A DNA stretch of 64,000 nucleotides from Buchnera aphidicola (Thelaxes californica) (GCF_005080825.1 NZ_CP034852.1:259033-323032); one strand, 5' to 3'; shown: positions 30,988 through 40,081, numbered from the stretch's first letter. Made by a program: numbers and translations. Notes: generated by a model not told the origin, from the letters alone.

Positions 30988-32580
30988 ATGGAATTTCTAA
31001 TGACTTCTCTTTTAGACCCATCGGTATGGGCTGGGCTGTTAACATTAATTACATTAGAAATTGTCTTAGGATTAGACAATTTACTATTTATAGCAATTCT
31101 AGTATCAAAACTACCCCCAGAAACAAGAGATAAAGCTCGAAAAATAGGGCTTTTTTTAGCTCTTATAATGCGTTTAGGATTATTGTCAGCATTTTCTTGG
31201 TTAATAAATATGCAAACAATAGTCGTAAATAATCGCTTTTTCTCTTTATCAGGGAGAAATTTAATTTTGTTATCAGGAGGTATTTTTTTATTATTTAAAG
31301 CAACAATGGAATTACATGAAAGAATTGACATAAAAGAAAAAAATCTTTCAGCCAACAAAAATTACGCAAGTTTTTGGCCTGTTGTTATCCAAATAGTAAT
31401 ACTTGATGCGATATTTTCTTTTGATTCGATTGTTACCGCAGTTGGGATGGTTGATAAATTAGTGTTAATGATGTTAGCAATAGTAATTGCAAGTATGATA
31501 ATGTTATTAACATCAAAAATATTAATTAACTTTATTAATTTACATCAAACAGTGGTTGTATTATGTTTAAGTTTTTTGTTAATTATTGGTTTAAGTTTAG
31601 TTTCAGAATCTTTAGGGTTTTATATTCCAAAAGAATATTTATATGCAGCAGTAACTTTTTCTATTTTTATTGAATTTATTAATCAGTTGTCAAAAAAAAA
31701 TTTTGTAAAATATCAAGCTCGTATTCCATTAAGACAGCGAGCTGCAGGAATTATTTTAAGATTTATGATGCGTAATACTAAAGAAGAAAATAATGGAAAA
31801 AATAATCAAAACGAAAATTTATTTTTATCAGAAAAAAATGATGATGAATTAGATTCTTTTAAAGATGAAGAAAGATATATGATAAATGCAGTATTAACTC
31901 TAGCTAATAGATCCATTAGAAGTATGATGACTCCTAGAGGCGATATATCTTGGGTAAATATATTACATTCAAAAGAAGAAATTAGGTATCATTTATTAAA
32001 AAGCCCTCATAGCTTATTCCCTGTATGTAAAGGAGAATTAGATGAAATAATTGGAGTGGTGAGAGCAAAAGAATTATTAGTAAATTTAGATAAAAGTAGA
32101 GTAAATATTTTAAAATTTGTGACAAAAATTACTCCAATAATAGTCCCAGATACTTTAGATCCAATTAATTTATTAGGTGTATTAAGAAAAGCTCAAGGTA
32201 ATTTTGTAGTTGTAACTAATGAGTTTGGTGTCATTCAAGGATTAATTACACCTTTAGATGTATTAGAAGCAATAGCTGGAGAATTTCCAGATGCAGATGA
32301 AACTCCAGATGTTATTTTTGAAGAAAATACGAATAGTTGGTTAGTAAAGGGAGTTACAGATTTGCATTCATTAGCACAATTATTAGATACTAATTTATTT
32401 ATTAAAAAAAGTAAAACATATACATCCTTAGCAGGATTATTAATTGCACAAAAAGGGCAATTACCTGTATCCGGAGATATTATTAATATTGCTCCTTTAT
32501 CGTTTAAAATTGTCACTGCAACAGAATATCGTATTGATTTAGTACGTATCACAAAAATTAAAACAAATATTACAATGTAA
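30988..32580 (+). CDS. yoaE: TerC-family membrane protein with CBS and CorC/HlyC domains (YoaE)
   Basis: Full-length relative of E. coli YoaE (518 residues; 530 here). The N-terminal TerC/YkoY domain (residues about 10-235) has roughly seven membrane helices and the acidic motifs LEIVLGLDNLLFIAIL and LDAIFSFDSIVTAVGM. A lysine/asparagine-rich cytoplasmic linker follows, then a CBS pair (about 305-425, with MTPRGDISW, SPHSLFPVCKGELDEIIGVV and FVVVTNEFGVIQGLITPLDVLEAIAGEFPDADE) and the CorC/HlyC domain (about 440-525). TerC proteins are linked to Mn2+ export and metal handling in other bacteria; the substrate here is unknown. Confidence 0.94.
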   Translation: MEFLMTSLLDPSVWAGLLTLITLEIVLGLDNLLFIAILVSKLPPETRDKARKIGLFLALIMRLGLLSAFSWLINMQTIVVNNRFFSLSGRNLILLSGGIFLLFKATMELHERIDIKEKNLSANKNYASFWPVVIQIVILDAIFSFDSIVTAVGMVDKLVLMMLAIVIASMIMLLTSKILINFINLHQTVVVLCLSFLLIIGLSLVSESLGFYIPKEYLYAAVTFSIFIEFINQLSKKNFVKYQARIPLRQRAAGIILRFMMRNTKEENNGKNNQNENLFLSEKNDDELDSFKDEERYMINAVLTLANRSIRSMMTPRGDISWVNILHSKEEIRYHLLKSPHSLFPVCKGELDEIIGVVRAKELLVNLDKSRVNILKFVTKITPIIVPDTLDPINLLGVLRKAQGNFVVVTNEFGVIQGLITPLDVLEAIAGEFPDADETPDVIFEENTNSWLVKGVTDLHSLAQLLDTNLFIKKSKTYTSLAGLLIAQKGQLPVSGDIINIAPLSFKIVTATEYRIDLVRITKIKTNITM

Positions 32581-32628
32581 AAAAATACAACCAATTGTTT
32601 TTTATAAAAAATGGAAATCTTGTTATAC

Positions 32629-33291
32629 ATGAAAATTTTATCTATAGATGGGGCATTTAATGTATGTTCTATTGCATTATTGAATAATGGAATTCAAAAT
32701 CAAATTAGTCAAATATGTAACAAAAATCATTTACATATTTTATTACCATTAATTCATCAATTATTAAATAAAAATAATATTAAAATACAAGAGTTAAATT
32801 TAATTGCTTTTTCAAGGGGTCCAGGTAATTTTACTAGTATTCGTATTGTTACTAATATTATTCAAGGATTATCTTTAGCTTACAATATTCCAATCATTGG
32901 AATTTCTACTCTTAAAGTTATAGCTGAACATTATTGGAAAATAAAAAAAAATAAAAAAATCATTGTATGTATAAATGCAAATTCTAGTTCAGTATATTTA
33001 GGAAAATATATACGATCAGAACAAAATGTTTGGAAAAAATGTTTTTCAGATCGTTTAATGAATAAAAAAGATATTCAAACATTTATAGAATTACATTTAC
33101 ATAATTATTTATACATTGGAAATAATTATGATCTCAAAAATAATAAAAAAAATTTATTAATTTCTCAAGATAATATTTATGATCAATCTTATGCTATAGA
33201 TATGCTTTCTATTGCATCTTACTATTTTTCAAAAAAAAAATTTTTTACTTCAGAAGAAATATTTCCAAATTATATAATAAATTTATTTTAA
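32629..33291 (+). CDS. tsaB: tRNA t6A synthesis protein TsaB
   Basis: Partner of TsaD, TsaE and TsaC in making t6A at position 37 of ANN-decoding tRNAs; an ASKHA-fold scaffold that dimerises with TsaD. I choose ATG 32629 (MKILSIDGAFNVCSIAL, matching E. coli MRILAIDTATEACSVAL); an ATG six codons earlier is open but unsupported. The product has 220 residues (E. coli 231). The conserved FSRGPGNFTSIRI and IIGISTLKVI segments are present; the C-terminal lobe is degenerate and lysine-rich. It converges with minE, with only 25 bases between stops. Confidence 0.92.
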   Translation: MKILSIDGAFNVCSIALLNNGIQNQISQICNKNHLHILLPLIHQLLNKNNIKIQELNLIAFSRGPGNFTSIRIVTNIIQGLSLAYNIPIIGISTLKVIAEHYWKIKKNKKIIVCINANSSSVYLGKYIRSEQNVWKKCFSDRLMNKKDIQTFIELHLHNYLYIGNNYDLKNNKKNLLISQDNIYDQSYAIDMLSIASYYFSKKKFFTSEEIFPNYIINLF

Positions 33292-33316
33292 AAAAAATTG
33301 TATATTGATGTTCATA

Positions 33317-33571
33317 TTATTCTGGTAAAATTATATTTAATTCTAAGATACATATATCTTTGTCTTTTTTATCTAATTGTACAGTAATCATATTAGAATT
33401 AATTTTTACATATTTTTGAATCACTTGTATAATTTCATGTTTTAATTGAGGTAAATAACCTGGTTCAATATTATTTTTTCTACTTTCTGCTACAATAATT
33501 TGTAATCTTTTTCTTGCTATATTTGCAGTATTTTTTTTTTTTTTTGATATAAAAAAATTTAATAACGACAT
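33317..33571 (-). CDS. minE: Cell division topological specificity factor MinE
   Basis: Binds MinD on the membrane, stimulates its ATPase and drives pole-to-pole oscillation that places the division septum. The 84-residue product is the normal size (E. coli 88). The N-terminal membrane-targeting segment [16 protein letters not shown] and anti-MinCD helix [14 protein letters not shown] are followed by the dimerisation domain. The fifth to ninth codons after FFI contain a run of 15 A residues on the coding strand (plus-strand T run 33531-33545), in frame. It lies five bases after minD. Confidence 0.96.
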   Translation of the reverse strand: MSLLNFFISKKKKNTANIARKRLQIIVAESRKNNIEPGYLPQLKHEIIQVIQKYVKINSNMITVQLDKKDKDICILELNIILPE

Positions 33572-33576
33572 CGATT

Positions 33577-34398
33577 TTATCCTCCAAATAATCGACTAAA
33601 AAAACTTTTTTCTTGTTTTTTAATAAATCTTAAAGGACAAGTATTACCTAATATTCTATTTACAGTATCAGAATATGCTTGTCCTGATTGAGAATTGTTA
33701 TTTAAAATAATAGGATTTCCAGTATTTGAAGCTTTTAATATTTCTATGTCTTCTGGTATAACTCCAATAATTGGAATTCTTAAAATATCTGTAATATCAT
33801 CTATACTTAACATTTCTCCTTTATCTACTCTGTTAGGATTATATCTGGTAATTAAAAGATTTTCTTGAATTGGTAATTGATTCTTATTTTTTGCTCTTTG
33901 TGTTTTAGAAGATAAAATTCCTAACATGCGATCTGAATCTCTTACAGATGATATTTCTGGATTTGTAGTAATTATTGCTTCATCAGCAAAATAAATAGCT
34001 GAAATTGCTCCATTTTCAATACCAGCAGGAGAATCACAAATTATAAATTCAAAACCCATATCCTGTAATTCCTGTAAAACATATTGTACTCCTGATATTG
34101 TCAATGATTCTTTATCAAGCGTTTGTGAAGCAGGAAGTATAAACAAATTTTCTATTCTTTTATCTTTAATCAAAGCTTGATTTAATTTCACTTCTTTATT
34201 TATTACATTGATAAAATCATACACAACTCTACGTTCACATCCCATTACTAAATCTAAATTTCTTAATCCAATATCAAAGTCTAATACCACAGTTTTTTTT
34301 CCTTCAATTGCTAAACCTACCGCAATCGATGCACTAGAAGTTGTTTTACCTACTCCTCCTTTTCCTGAAGTAATTACTATAATACGTGGGTCAGTCAT
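33577..34398 (-). CDS. minD: Septum site-determining ATPase MinD
   Basis: ParA/MinD-family ATPase that recruits MinC to the membrane. The 273-residue product (E. coli 270) carries the deviant Walker [11 protein letters not shown] at 11-20, [14 protein letters not shown], the switch segment [11 protein letters not shown], and the amphipathic C-terminal membrane-targeting helix ending [14 protein letters not shown]. It is the middle gene of minCDE on the minus strand. Confidence 0.98.
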   Translation of the reverse strand: MTDPRIIVITSGKGGVGKTTSSASIAVGLAIEGKKTVVLDFDIGLRNLDLVMGCERRVVYDFINVINKEVKLNQALIKDKRIENLFILPASQTLDKESLTISGVQYVLQELQDMGFEFIICDSPAGIENGAISAIYFADEAIITTNPEISSVRDSDRMLGILSSKTQRAKNKNQLPIQENLLITRYNPNRVDKGEMLSIDDITDILRIPIIGVIPEDIEILKASNTGNPIILNNNSQSGQAYSDTVNRILGNTCPLRFIKKQEKSFFSRLFGG

Positions 34399-34437
34399 AA
34401 TTTATTCCTTTTTAAATAATTATTTTATTTATATTGT

Positions 34438-35160
34438 TTAATTAATTTCTAAAATTTTTAATTCTCCATTTTTTAAAAAAATTTGTGCTCCTTTTCCAAT
34501 TAGCATTAATGGGATTTGATCTATAAGACAATATTTACCAGAAATAGAAACAAGTTCTGCAAACATTTTAGTACAAAAGATATGGCAATTTTGATTTCCA
34601 CTAGATCCTGCTAATGCTCTACCTCTTAATTCTCCATAAATATGAATGTTACCATGAGCGATAATTTCAGCACCTGCACTAACGTTACTTAAAATAATTA
34701 CATCTGAATTTGGAGCGTAAATTTTTTGTCCTGATCTTATAGGTTTTTTAATAATAAGGCTGTCATTATTTATTGAATCATTATACTTATTTGTATTATT
34801 TACATTGTTTATAGAAAATTTTATTTGAGAATAAATTTTATTATTTATATTTTTTTTTTTATTTAATAAAAAAGGTGTACCTGAATTTATAATTTCTTTT
34901 TTTAATATATTATCAAAATTACCTGTAAATCCTAATATCTGTATACTATAATTTTTTAGTAAATTTTTTATTTCAATCCAATTAATAAAATTATATGGTA
35001 CAGAAACATTTACAACAACATATATAGAATTAAAACAATATGGAAATTTTTTTATTTTTTTTTCTAATCCTATTTTTATTAAATCAATATTTTCGTTGTT
35101 AATATTTAACACTAATAAAGTAAAACATTGTTCTTTAAATTCAATAACTTTTATATTCAT
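34438..35160 (-). CDS. minC: Septum site-determining protein MinC
   Basis: Inhibitor of FtsZ assembly carried by MinD. The product has 240 residues (E. coli 231). The N-terminal FtsZ-binding domain is diverged (residues about 1-110), and a low-complexity asparagine-rich linker follows (about 112-128). The C-terminal beta-helical domain that binds MinD is well conserved, with RSGQKIYAPNSDVIILSNVSAGAEIIAHGNIHIYGELRGRALAG, FCTKMFAELVSISGKY and the end LKNGELKILEIN. First gene of the minCDE operon. Confidence 0.94.
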   Translation of the reverse strand: MNIKVIEFKEQCFTLLVLNINNENIDLIKIGLEKKIKKFPYCFNSIYVVVNVSVPYNFINWIEIKNLLKNYSIQILGFTGNFDNILKKEIINSGTPFLLNKKKNINNKIYSQIKFSINNVNNTNKYNDSINNDSLIIKKPIRSGQKIYAPNSDVIILSNVSAGAEIIAHGNIHIYGELRGRALAGSSGNQNCHIFCTKMFAELVSISGKYCLIDQIPLMLIGKGAQIFLKNGELKILEIN

Positions 35161-35373
35161 AATTTTTATTATTATAATTTTTTATATATACAAATGGTTT
35201 ATGTTATACATATAATACATATTTATGTAATTATAGTCTTATAATTTAATATCATTATTTTAATAAATACACAATAAAATTTTTATTTTTATAAAAAAAT
35301 TTTATTTTTATAAAAAAATTGAATTGTAAAAATAAAAAATTTATATTTTATATAAAAATTTTAAGGATATATT

Positions 35374-36392
35374 TTGAAACAATATTTACATGATACTAGT
35401 ATATTAATTAAGTCTTATAAAGAAATATTATTTTTAAAAAAAATTTTAATCTGTGGTTTAATAAAAGATACTGTTTATCTTCATTTAGGTGCAAAAAGTA
35501 CCACAATATCTGTAGAAAAATATGATTCATGGGTATTTCATAAAAAAAATTGTATTGATTCTGTATATTTTCAATTTAAAATTCATACAAATATTTTAAA
35601 AAAAAAAATTTTATAATTTATTTTTGGGATAAAAATAAGAAAAAATCTATTTTTCAGATTATGTGTATAATGTCACAATTACCTATTAATACAGAGATAC
35701 TTTTAGTGGGGAAGAATAAAAGCGGAGTAAAAAATTCTGTTAATATATTTAAAAAACATATTGTATTTAAAAAAGTAAAATCAATGAGAAAATGTTCATT
35801 ATTTTACGGAAAAAAAATGAAACATTTTATCTTTAGCATGAATAAATATTACAATAATTATTGTTGGAATGGTATTTTTCTTTTCTTTCTTCCAGGAGTG
35901 TTTGGATTTAAAAAAATCGATGCAGGAACAGAGTTATTAATATCTACTTTAAAAAATTTAAATAATAAAAAAATTTTAGATTTATGTTGTGGTTCTGGAA
36001 TTATTGGAATATTTATTGCAAAAAATTTTAAACAAATAAAATTACAAGTTTGTGACAATAGCAAAAGTGCTTTAATCTCTAGTAGAATAAATTTTTCTTT
36101 AAACAAAGTTAATGGAAAAATTATAAAAAGTAATTTATTTACAAACGTTACAACAAAATTTGATATGATAGTGAGTAATCCACCATACCATGATGATTTA
36201 TCTTCGAACATAAATTTTGTTAAAGAAATAATAAATAAATCTAATAAATACTTAAAAAGTAAAGGAGAAATGCGTTTTGTTGTAAACAAATTTCTAAATA
36301 TAGAAAAATATTTAAAAAAAAATTTTTATAATTTTTTTATTGTAAAAAAATCTAAAAGATTTATTGTATATAGTTTTTTAAAAACTATATAA
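35374..36392 (+). CDS. rsmC: 16S rRNA m2G1207 methyltransferase, frameshifted at a poly-A run
   Basis: SAM-dependent enzyme that methylates G1207 of 16S rRNA. Two overlapping frames together give the whole protein. Codons from a TTG start at 35374 (ribosome binding site AAGGA, 6 bases away) encode the N-terminal domain to about residue 75. After 11 A residues (35598-35608) the homology jumps to another frame, continuing FIIYFWDKNKKKS, LLVGKNKSGVKN, LPGVFGFKKIDAGTELL, the SAM motif LDLCCGSGIIGI and the catalytic SNPPYHD. One added A joins both into 339 residues (E. coli 343). The bridge between the A run and the first ATG of the second frame is still conserved, so the break looks recent or rescued by slippage. 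Confidence 0.88.
35598..35608 (+). repeat. A11 tract at the rsmC frame break
   Basis: Eleven consecutive A residues. Upstream codons are read in the frame of 35374; downstream homology is in the frame of 35661. Twelve A residues would join them: the junction would read LKKKNFIIYFW. Confidence 0.9.
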
Positions 36393-36393
36393 A

Positions 36394-36477
36394 TACCCAG
36401 AGCGGGACTTGAACCCGCAAAGCTGTTACGCCGAGGGATTTTAAGTCCCTTGTGTTTACCGATTTCACCATCCGGGC
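36394..36477 (-). tRNA. leuZ: tRNA-Leu (anticodon UAA)
   Basis: On the minus strand the 5' acceptor half GCCCGGA (36471-36477) pairs with TCTGGGT (36395-36401), one wobble pair, and the discriminator base is A. The anticodon loop reads ACTTAAAAT with anticodon TAA. A long variable arm and a GGTTCAAGTCC T-arm are present; CCA is not encoded. It lies 30 bases after tRNA-Cys, the same order as cysT-leuZ in E. coli, but the tRNA-Gly gene that precedes them there is not in this window. Confidence 0.97.
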
Positions 36478-36507
36478 ATATATCTTTTTTATCTATTTAT
36501 TTTTTTG

Positions 36508-36578
36508 AGGCGCATCCCGGAATTGAACCGAGTTAAACGGATTTGCAATCCGCTGCATAACCATTCTGCCAACGCGCC
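36508..36578 (-). tRNA. cysT: tRNA-Cys (anticodon GCA)
   Basis: On the minus strand the acceptor GGCGCGT (36572-36578) pairs with ATGCGCC (36509-36515), with U as discriminator base, the expected identity base for cysteine. The anticodon loop contains GCA between the stems CGGAT and ATCCG. The T-arm reads CGGTTCAATTCCG. CCA is not encoded. It is the first gene of a two-tRNA cluster with tRNA-Leu. Confidence 0.97.
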
Positions 36579-36775
36579 TAATAAAATTTACTTGATTATA
36601 ATTTTTTTTTTTTTTTTTATCAACTTTTTTTTAATAAAAATAAATAATAAATATTTTTATTAAAAATTAAAAATACAATATTTTAATAAATGATTAAAAA
36701 ATTATTATATATTGTAATATAGTATATTATCTAATATAATTATATTTTCATCATTTCTTAAAAAAATATTTTTTA

Positions 36776-36859
36776 GGAGGAGTGGCCGAGTGGTTTAAGG
36801 CAGCGGTCTTGAAAACCGCCGATGTTATACATCCGAGAGTTCGAATCCCTCCTCCTCCA
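36776..36859 (+). tRNA. serT: tRNA-Ser (anticodon UGA)
   Basis: Acceptor GGAGGAG (36776-36782) pairs with CTCCTCC (36852-36858). The D-arm is GCC-GAGTGGTTTAA-GGC. The anticodon stem GCGGT/ACCGC encloses CTTGAAA, giving anticodon TGA. The long class II variable arm folds as GATGT-TAT-ACATC. The T-arm GAGAG/CCCTC has one A-C mismatch. The position after the acceptor is A, whereas E. coli tRNA-Ser has G73. CCA is not encoded. It is convergent with murJ, whose stop codon is 16 bases away. Confidence 0.96.
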
Positions 36860-36875
36860 AAAATTTTTCATTAAA

Positions 36876-38393
36876 TTACTCAACAACACGTTTAAATAAA
36901 AATAAACTAGAAAAATATAAAAACAATGATGTAATAATTAATATTAATAAATAAATTACTTTAGATATAAATAATTCATTAATCCAATATTCTATTGAAG
37001 GAAGAGTTATTAATAAAAAAGAAATCATTATTGATGATGATATAATCATTTTCATTAAAAATTTTCCCCAACCTGGTTGTAAAGTAAAAATATTATATTT
37101 ATATAAATAAAAAACTAATATAAAAACATGAATCCAAGCTCCTAAACTAGTAGACAAAGCTAATCCAACATGTTTGTATTTGTTTACTAGTATAGTACTA
37201 ATAAATTGAGTAATAATTATTGACATAATATTTGCTTTTATCGGAATAGTAATATTTCCCCTAGAATAAAAAGCAGGAGTTAAAACTTTAGATAATATTA
37301 TTGCTACTATTCCAAATGAATATGATGATAATGCTCGTGATGTCATAAAAGTATCGTATTCATCAAATTGACCATATTGAAATATTGTCATTACCATTGG
37401 ATATGATAAAATTTCAGTAATAATAGTACAAGGAAGACTTAATATAATCGATGTTCTAATTCCCCAATCTAATAAAGCAGAATATTCTTGTTCATTTTTT
37501 TGCATATTTTTTTTTGATAAAGTAGGTAACAAAATTATACCAAAAGTATTTCCAAAAATACTAGTTGGAAATTCTATAATGCGATCTGCATAATATAACC
37601 ATGATACTGAACCTATAGGAATCAAAGAAGCAAAAAAACTATTAAATACAAGAGAAATTTGACCTATCGAAAAACAAACAAAAATGAATAATATTTTTTT
37701 TATAAAAGCAAATATACGTATATTTTTTATTTGTATAGTAGGTTGTACACACATATCAATTTCTTGTAAAGAAGGAATTTGATATAACAATTGACTTAAT
37801 CTACCTATAAGTATTCCCCATGCTAAGCTGAAAATTGGAAAATGTAAAAAAGAACTAAAAACAATAATAATAAAAATTATAGTCATATTAAAAACTAAAG
37901 CTGATGTAGCTGGTATAAAAAAATAATTCCAAGTATTTAAAGTAGATGCAACCAAACTTATAAGAGCAGAAATAAATATATATGGAAACATTGTTCTCAA
38001 TAAAAATACAGTAAAATGAAATTTTTCTGCATTATTACTAAATCCAGGAGCAATAAAAGATACTATTTCTTCTGCAAATATTATTCCTAACGTTGTAATA
38101 ATAAACATAACTAAAATAGTAATACCTAAAAAATTTGCAAAAAAATTTTTAATAGAATGTCGTTTAGTTATATGATGTTTATAATTTACTAAAACTGGAA
38201 AAAAATAATGAGAGCATGCTCCATCTGAAAAAATTTTATGTAAATGATTAGGAAATTTAAAAGCTAAAAAAAAAGAATCTGTATATAATTCTGCACCAAA
38301 TATTTGAGCAACTAACATATCTCTCATAAAACCTAAACATCGAGAAACACAATTAATAGCGCTAGTAGAAAATATTGAATATACCAATTTCAT
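36876..38393 (-). CDS. murJ: Lipid II flippase MurJ
   Basis: Polytopic inner-membrane MOP-family protein that flips lipid II for peptidoglycan synthesis. The 505-residue product (E. coli 511) has about fourteen hydrophobic segments spread over its length. Conserved motifs include the N-terminal CVSRCLGFMRDMLVAQIFGAELYTDSFFLAFKFPNHL with the essential arginines, SWLYYADRIIEFPTSIFGNTFGIILLPTLSK in the middle, and TPAFYSRGNITIPIKANI. The former gene name is mviN. It lies next to flgA on the same strand, the E. coli mviN-flg neighbourhood. Confidence 0.95.
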   Translation of the reverse strand: MKLVYSIFSTSAINCVSRCLGFMRDMLVAQIFGAELYTDSFFLAFKFPNHLHKIFSDGACSHYFFPVLVNYKHHITKRHSIKNFFANFLGITILVMFIITTLGIIFAEEIVSFIAPGFSNNAEKFHFTVFLLRTMFPYIFISALISLVASTLNTWNYFFIPATSALVFNMTIIFIIIVFSSFLHFPIFSLAWGILIGRLSQLLYQIPSLQEIDMCVQPTIQIKNIRIFAFIKKILFIFVCFSIGQISLVFNSFFASLIPIGSVSWLYYADRIIEFPTSIFGNTFGIILLPTLSKKNMQKNEQEYSALLDWGIRTSIILSLPCTIITEILSYPMVMTIFQYGQFDEYDTFMTSRALSSYSFGIVAIILSKVLTPAFYSRGNITIPIKANIMSIIITQFISTILVNKYKHVGLALSTSLGAWIHVFILVFYLYKYNIFTLQPGWGKFLMKMIISSSIMISFLLITLPSIEYWINELFISKVIYLLILIITSLFLYFSSLFLFKRVVE

Positions 38394-38568
38394 TTTTTTA
38401 TACCTTATATTTATTTTTTAAACTATTTTTAAAACAGTAACATTTTATAATATTAAAAATTAAATACACTAAAAATTTTAGTAGTTTTTTTTAAAAATAT
38501 TTATATATATAAAGATCATAATAAATTGTGTATATATTATGGATGTATGATTTATATCATAAAACTTT

Positions 38569-39269
38569 TTATAAATTCATTAATACTTTATCTTTTTCAA
38601 TTAAAGTTCCTGAAAAAGATTTGTTATTTTCTACAATTATTTTCACAACATTACCTAATTTTGAATTATTTAAAATTTTTCCACGAATAATAAAAATAAA
38701 GTTATTTCCATAAAAAATACAATTAACGGTACGATACTTATTTAAGATATTTTTTTTCTGTAATAAGTTGGATAAATTTAATGTAATTTTTTTTTTTTTT
38801 TTTAAATTTATTTTTGTATCAAAAAAAATTTTTTTTATATTTTTTGTATGTGTTTTTTTAATATATAAATTATATTTATATACATTTTTTATTATAGAAA
38901 TATTTTTATCACAAAAATAAATTATTTGATTAAAATTTAAAAATTCATTATTTTTTTTTTTACTGTAAAATAAGTCATTAATTTTTCACTACATTCATTC
39001 TTTTTTTTATTTTTCTGTATATCTTCAGAATGTGGATGCTGGTGAGCATGTGGATGCGGGTTAGAATGAGAATGAGAATGAGAATGAGAATGAGAAGGAA
39101 CATTATTCTTTTTTTTATCTTTTTCATTTAACCAATTTAAAGAATTATTAATATAATTAGAAATATTTATTTTTTGAAGTACACTTGCTAATTTAGAAGG
39201 TATGATAGTAAATTTTATCATAAAAAATATGAATAATGCTATAACAATACCTAATGTTTTACATTTCAT
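38569..39269 (-). CDS. flgA: Flagellar P-ring chaperone FlgA, frameshifted at a poly-A run and carrying a His-rich insert
   Basis: Periplasmic protein needed for P-ring (FlgI) assembly. An N-terminal frame from ATG 39269 gives a hydrophobic signal segment (residues about 5-22), then a histidine-rich stretch SHSHSHSHSHSNPHPHAHQH, and stops at 38937. The FlgA C-terminal domain is in the next frame down to 38569, ending IIRGKILNNSKLGNVVKIIV and GTLIEKDKVLMNL (E. coli ends VSGVVDADGNILINL). An 11-A run (plus T run 38951-38961) separates them; one added A yields 233 residues, near the expected FlgA size (E. coli 219). A second run of 17 A (plus 38787-38803) lies further down. It diverges from flgB, as in E. 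coli. Confidence 0.78.
38787..38803 (-). repeat. A17 tract (coding strand) within flgA
   Basis: Seventeen T on the plus strand, the longest single-base run I noticed in a gene in this window. As written it keeps the flgA C-terminal frame open (NLKKKKKITL), but a run this long would be expected to give messages of mixed length. Confidence 0.8.
38951..38961 (-). repeat. A11 tract (coding strand) at the flgA frame break
   Basis: Eleven T on the plus strand. The His-rich upstream frame (from 39269) ends shortly after it, and the FlgA C-terminal frame is entered if one extra A is present in the message, giving FTVKKKNNEFLNF across the junction. Confidence 0.8.
39063..39092 (-). repeat. Hexanucleotide microsatellite coding for Ser-His repeats
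   Basis: Five perfect tandem copies of AGAATG on the plus strand (TCTCAT-phase on the coding strand), followed by a degenerate AGAAGG. It encodes alternating serine and histidine in the flgA N-terminal frame; the following codons continue with five more histidines in PH/AH/QH pairs. Confidence 0.9.
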
Positions 39270-39617
39270 ATTTTACGCTCGATTTTTTATATTTCATTTA
39301 ATTATGAAAGTTATGAGGTTTATGTGATATATATAACAATAATATTAAATATATTATATGTCAATAGACGTATTTTATAAAAAAAATAGATAATCTATAT
39401 TTTTATAAAATCAATAATTAATCATTAATATTTTAATATAAAAAATAACAAATGAATATACATAAATATAAAAAATTATTTTTTTTATATAAATAATAAA
39501 ATTATTAAAATTTTTTTAAATTTTTATTGCAGTTATTGTAAAAAAGATTATAGTACAAAAGATATCTCTATATATTTTTCAAAAAATATATTATACATAT
39601 TTAATAAGGAAACTAAT
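39270..39617. other. Divergent intergenic region between flgA and flgB
   Basis: 348 bases between the flgA and flgB starts, where the promoters of the basal-body operon should lie. I see no FlhDC box or other regulatory motif that I can support. The flgB ribosome binding site AAGGA is at 39606-39610. Confidence 0.5.
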
Positions 39618-40025
39618 ATGTTTGTATTTGGATTTGAACAACAATTACAAATGAAACAAGAAATATTAAACTTAAGAAGTTTAGAAGAAGAGTTAATTGC
39701 ATCAAATATAGCTAATGTAAATACTAAAAATTATAAATCTCGTCATATTAATTTTACAAATGAATTAAATAAGATTAAATTAAAAAATAGTACAAAAGAA
39801 ATGTTTTTGGAATCAAAAAAGACATCCGATAAACATTTCTCTTTTAATATTCAAAATAATATGGTACAACCTAGTATTTATATTTCTAATTCAAATGTGG
39901 ATCAAAATGGAAATACAGTAAATATGAATCAAGAACGTATGAAATTTGTTAAAAATAGTTTAAAATATCAAGAAGAAATTGCTCTTTTAAATAAAGAAAT
40001 TAAAAATATAAATTTAGTAATTTAG
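39618..40025 (+). CDS. flgB: Flagellar proximal rod protein FlgB
   Basis: Rod component of the flagellar basal body, exported by the flagellar type III system. The 135-residue product has E. coli length (138). The N-terminal rod-family motif is LIASNIANVNTKNYKSRHINF (residues about 31-51), and the C-terminal helix with VNMNQERMKFVKNSLKYQEEI is typical. It is the first gene of a plus-strand run flgB to flgJ with short spacers, presumably one transcription unit. Confidence 0.93.
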   Translation: MFVFGFEQQLQMKQEILNLRSLEEELIASNIANVNTKNYKSRHINFTNELNKIKLKNSTKEMFLESKKTSDKHFSFNIQNNMVQPSIYISNSNVDQNGNTVNMNQERMKFVKNSLKYQEEIALLNKEIKNINLVI

Positions 40026-40081
40026 TTTTTTCAAAAAAAATTTGAAATAAGTGTGATATATTATTCAAAAGGTAAATCTTT

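Noticed and set aside
30933..31358. 141-codon open frame on the minus strand over yoaE
   Set aside because: Antisense to the highly conserved TerC domain; no ribosome binding site and no family match.
35858..36289. 143-codon open frame on the minus strand over rsmC
   Set aside because: Antisense to the SAM-binding and catalytic motifs of RsmC; composition is a mirror of the real gene.
38528..38713. 61-codon plus-strand frame downstream of murJ
   Set aside because: It is the reverse complement of the FlgA C-terminal domain, which has clear homology on the other strand.
39063..39092. CRISPR-like or regulatory direct repeat
   Set aside because: Six-base units in tandem without spacers, in frame with coding sequence: a microsatellite, not a CRISPR array.
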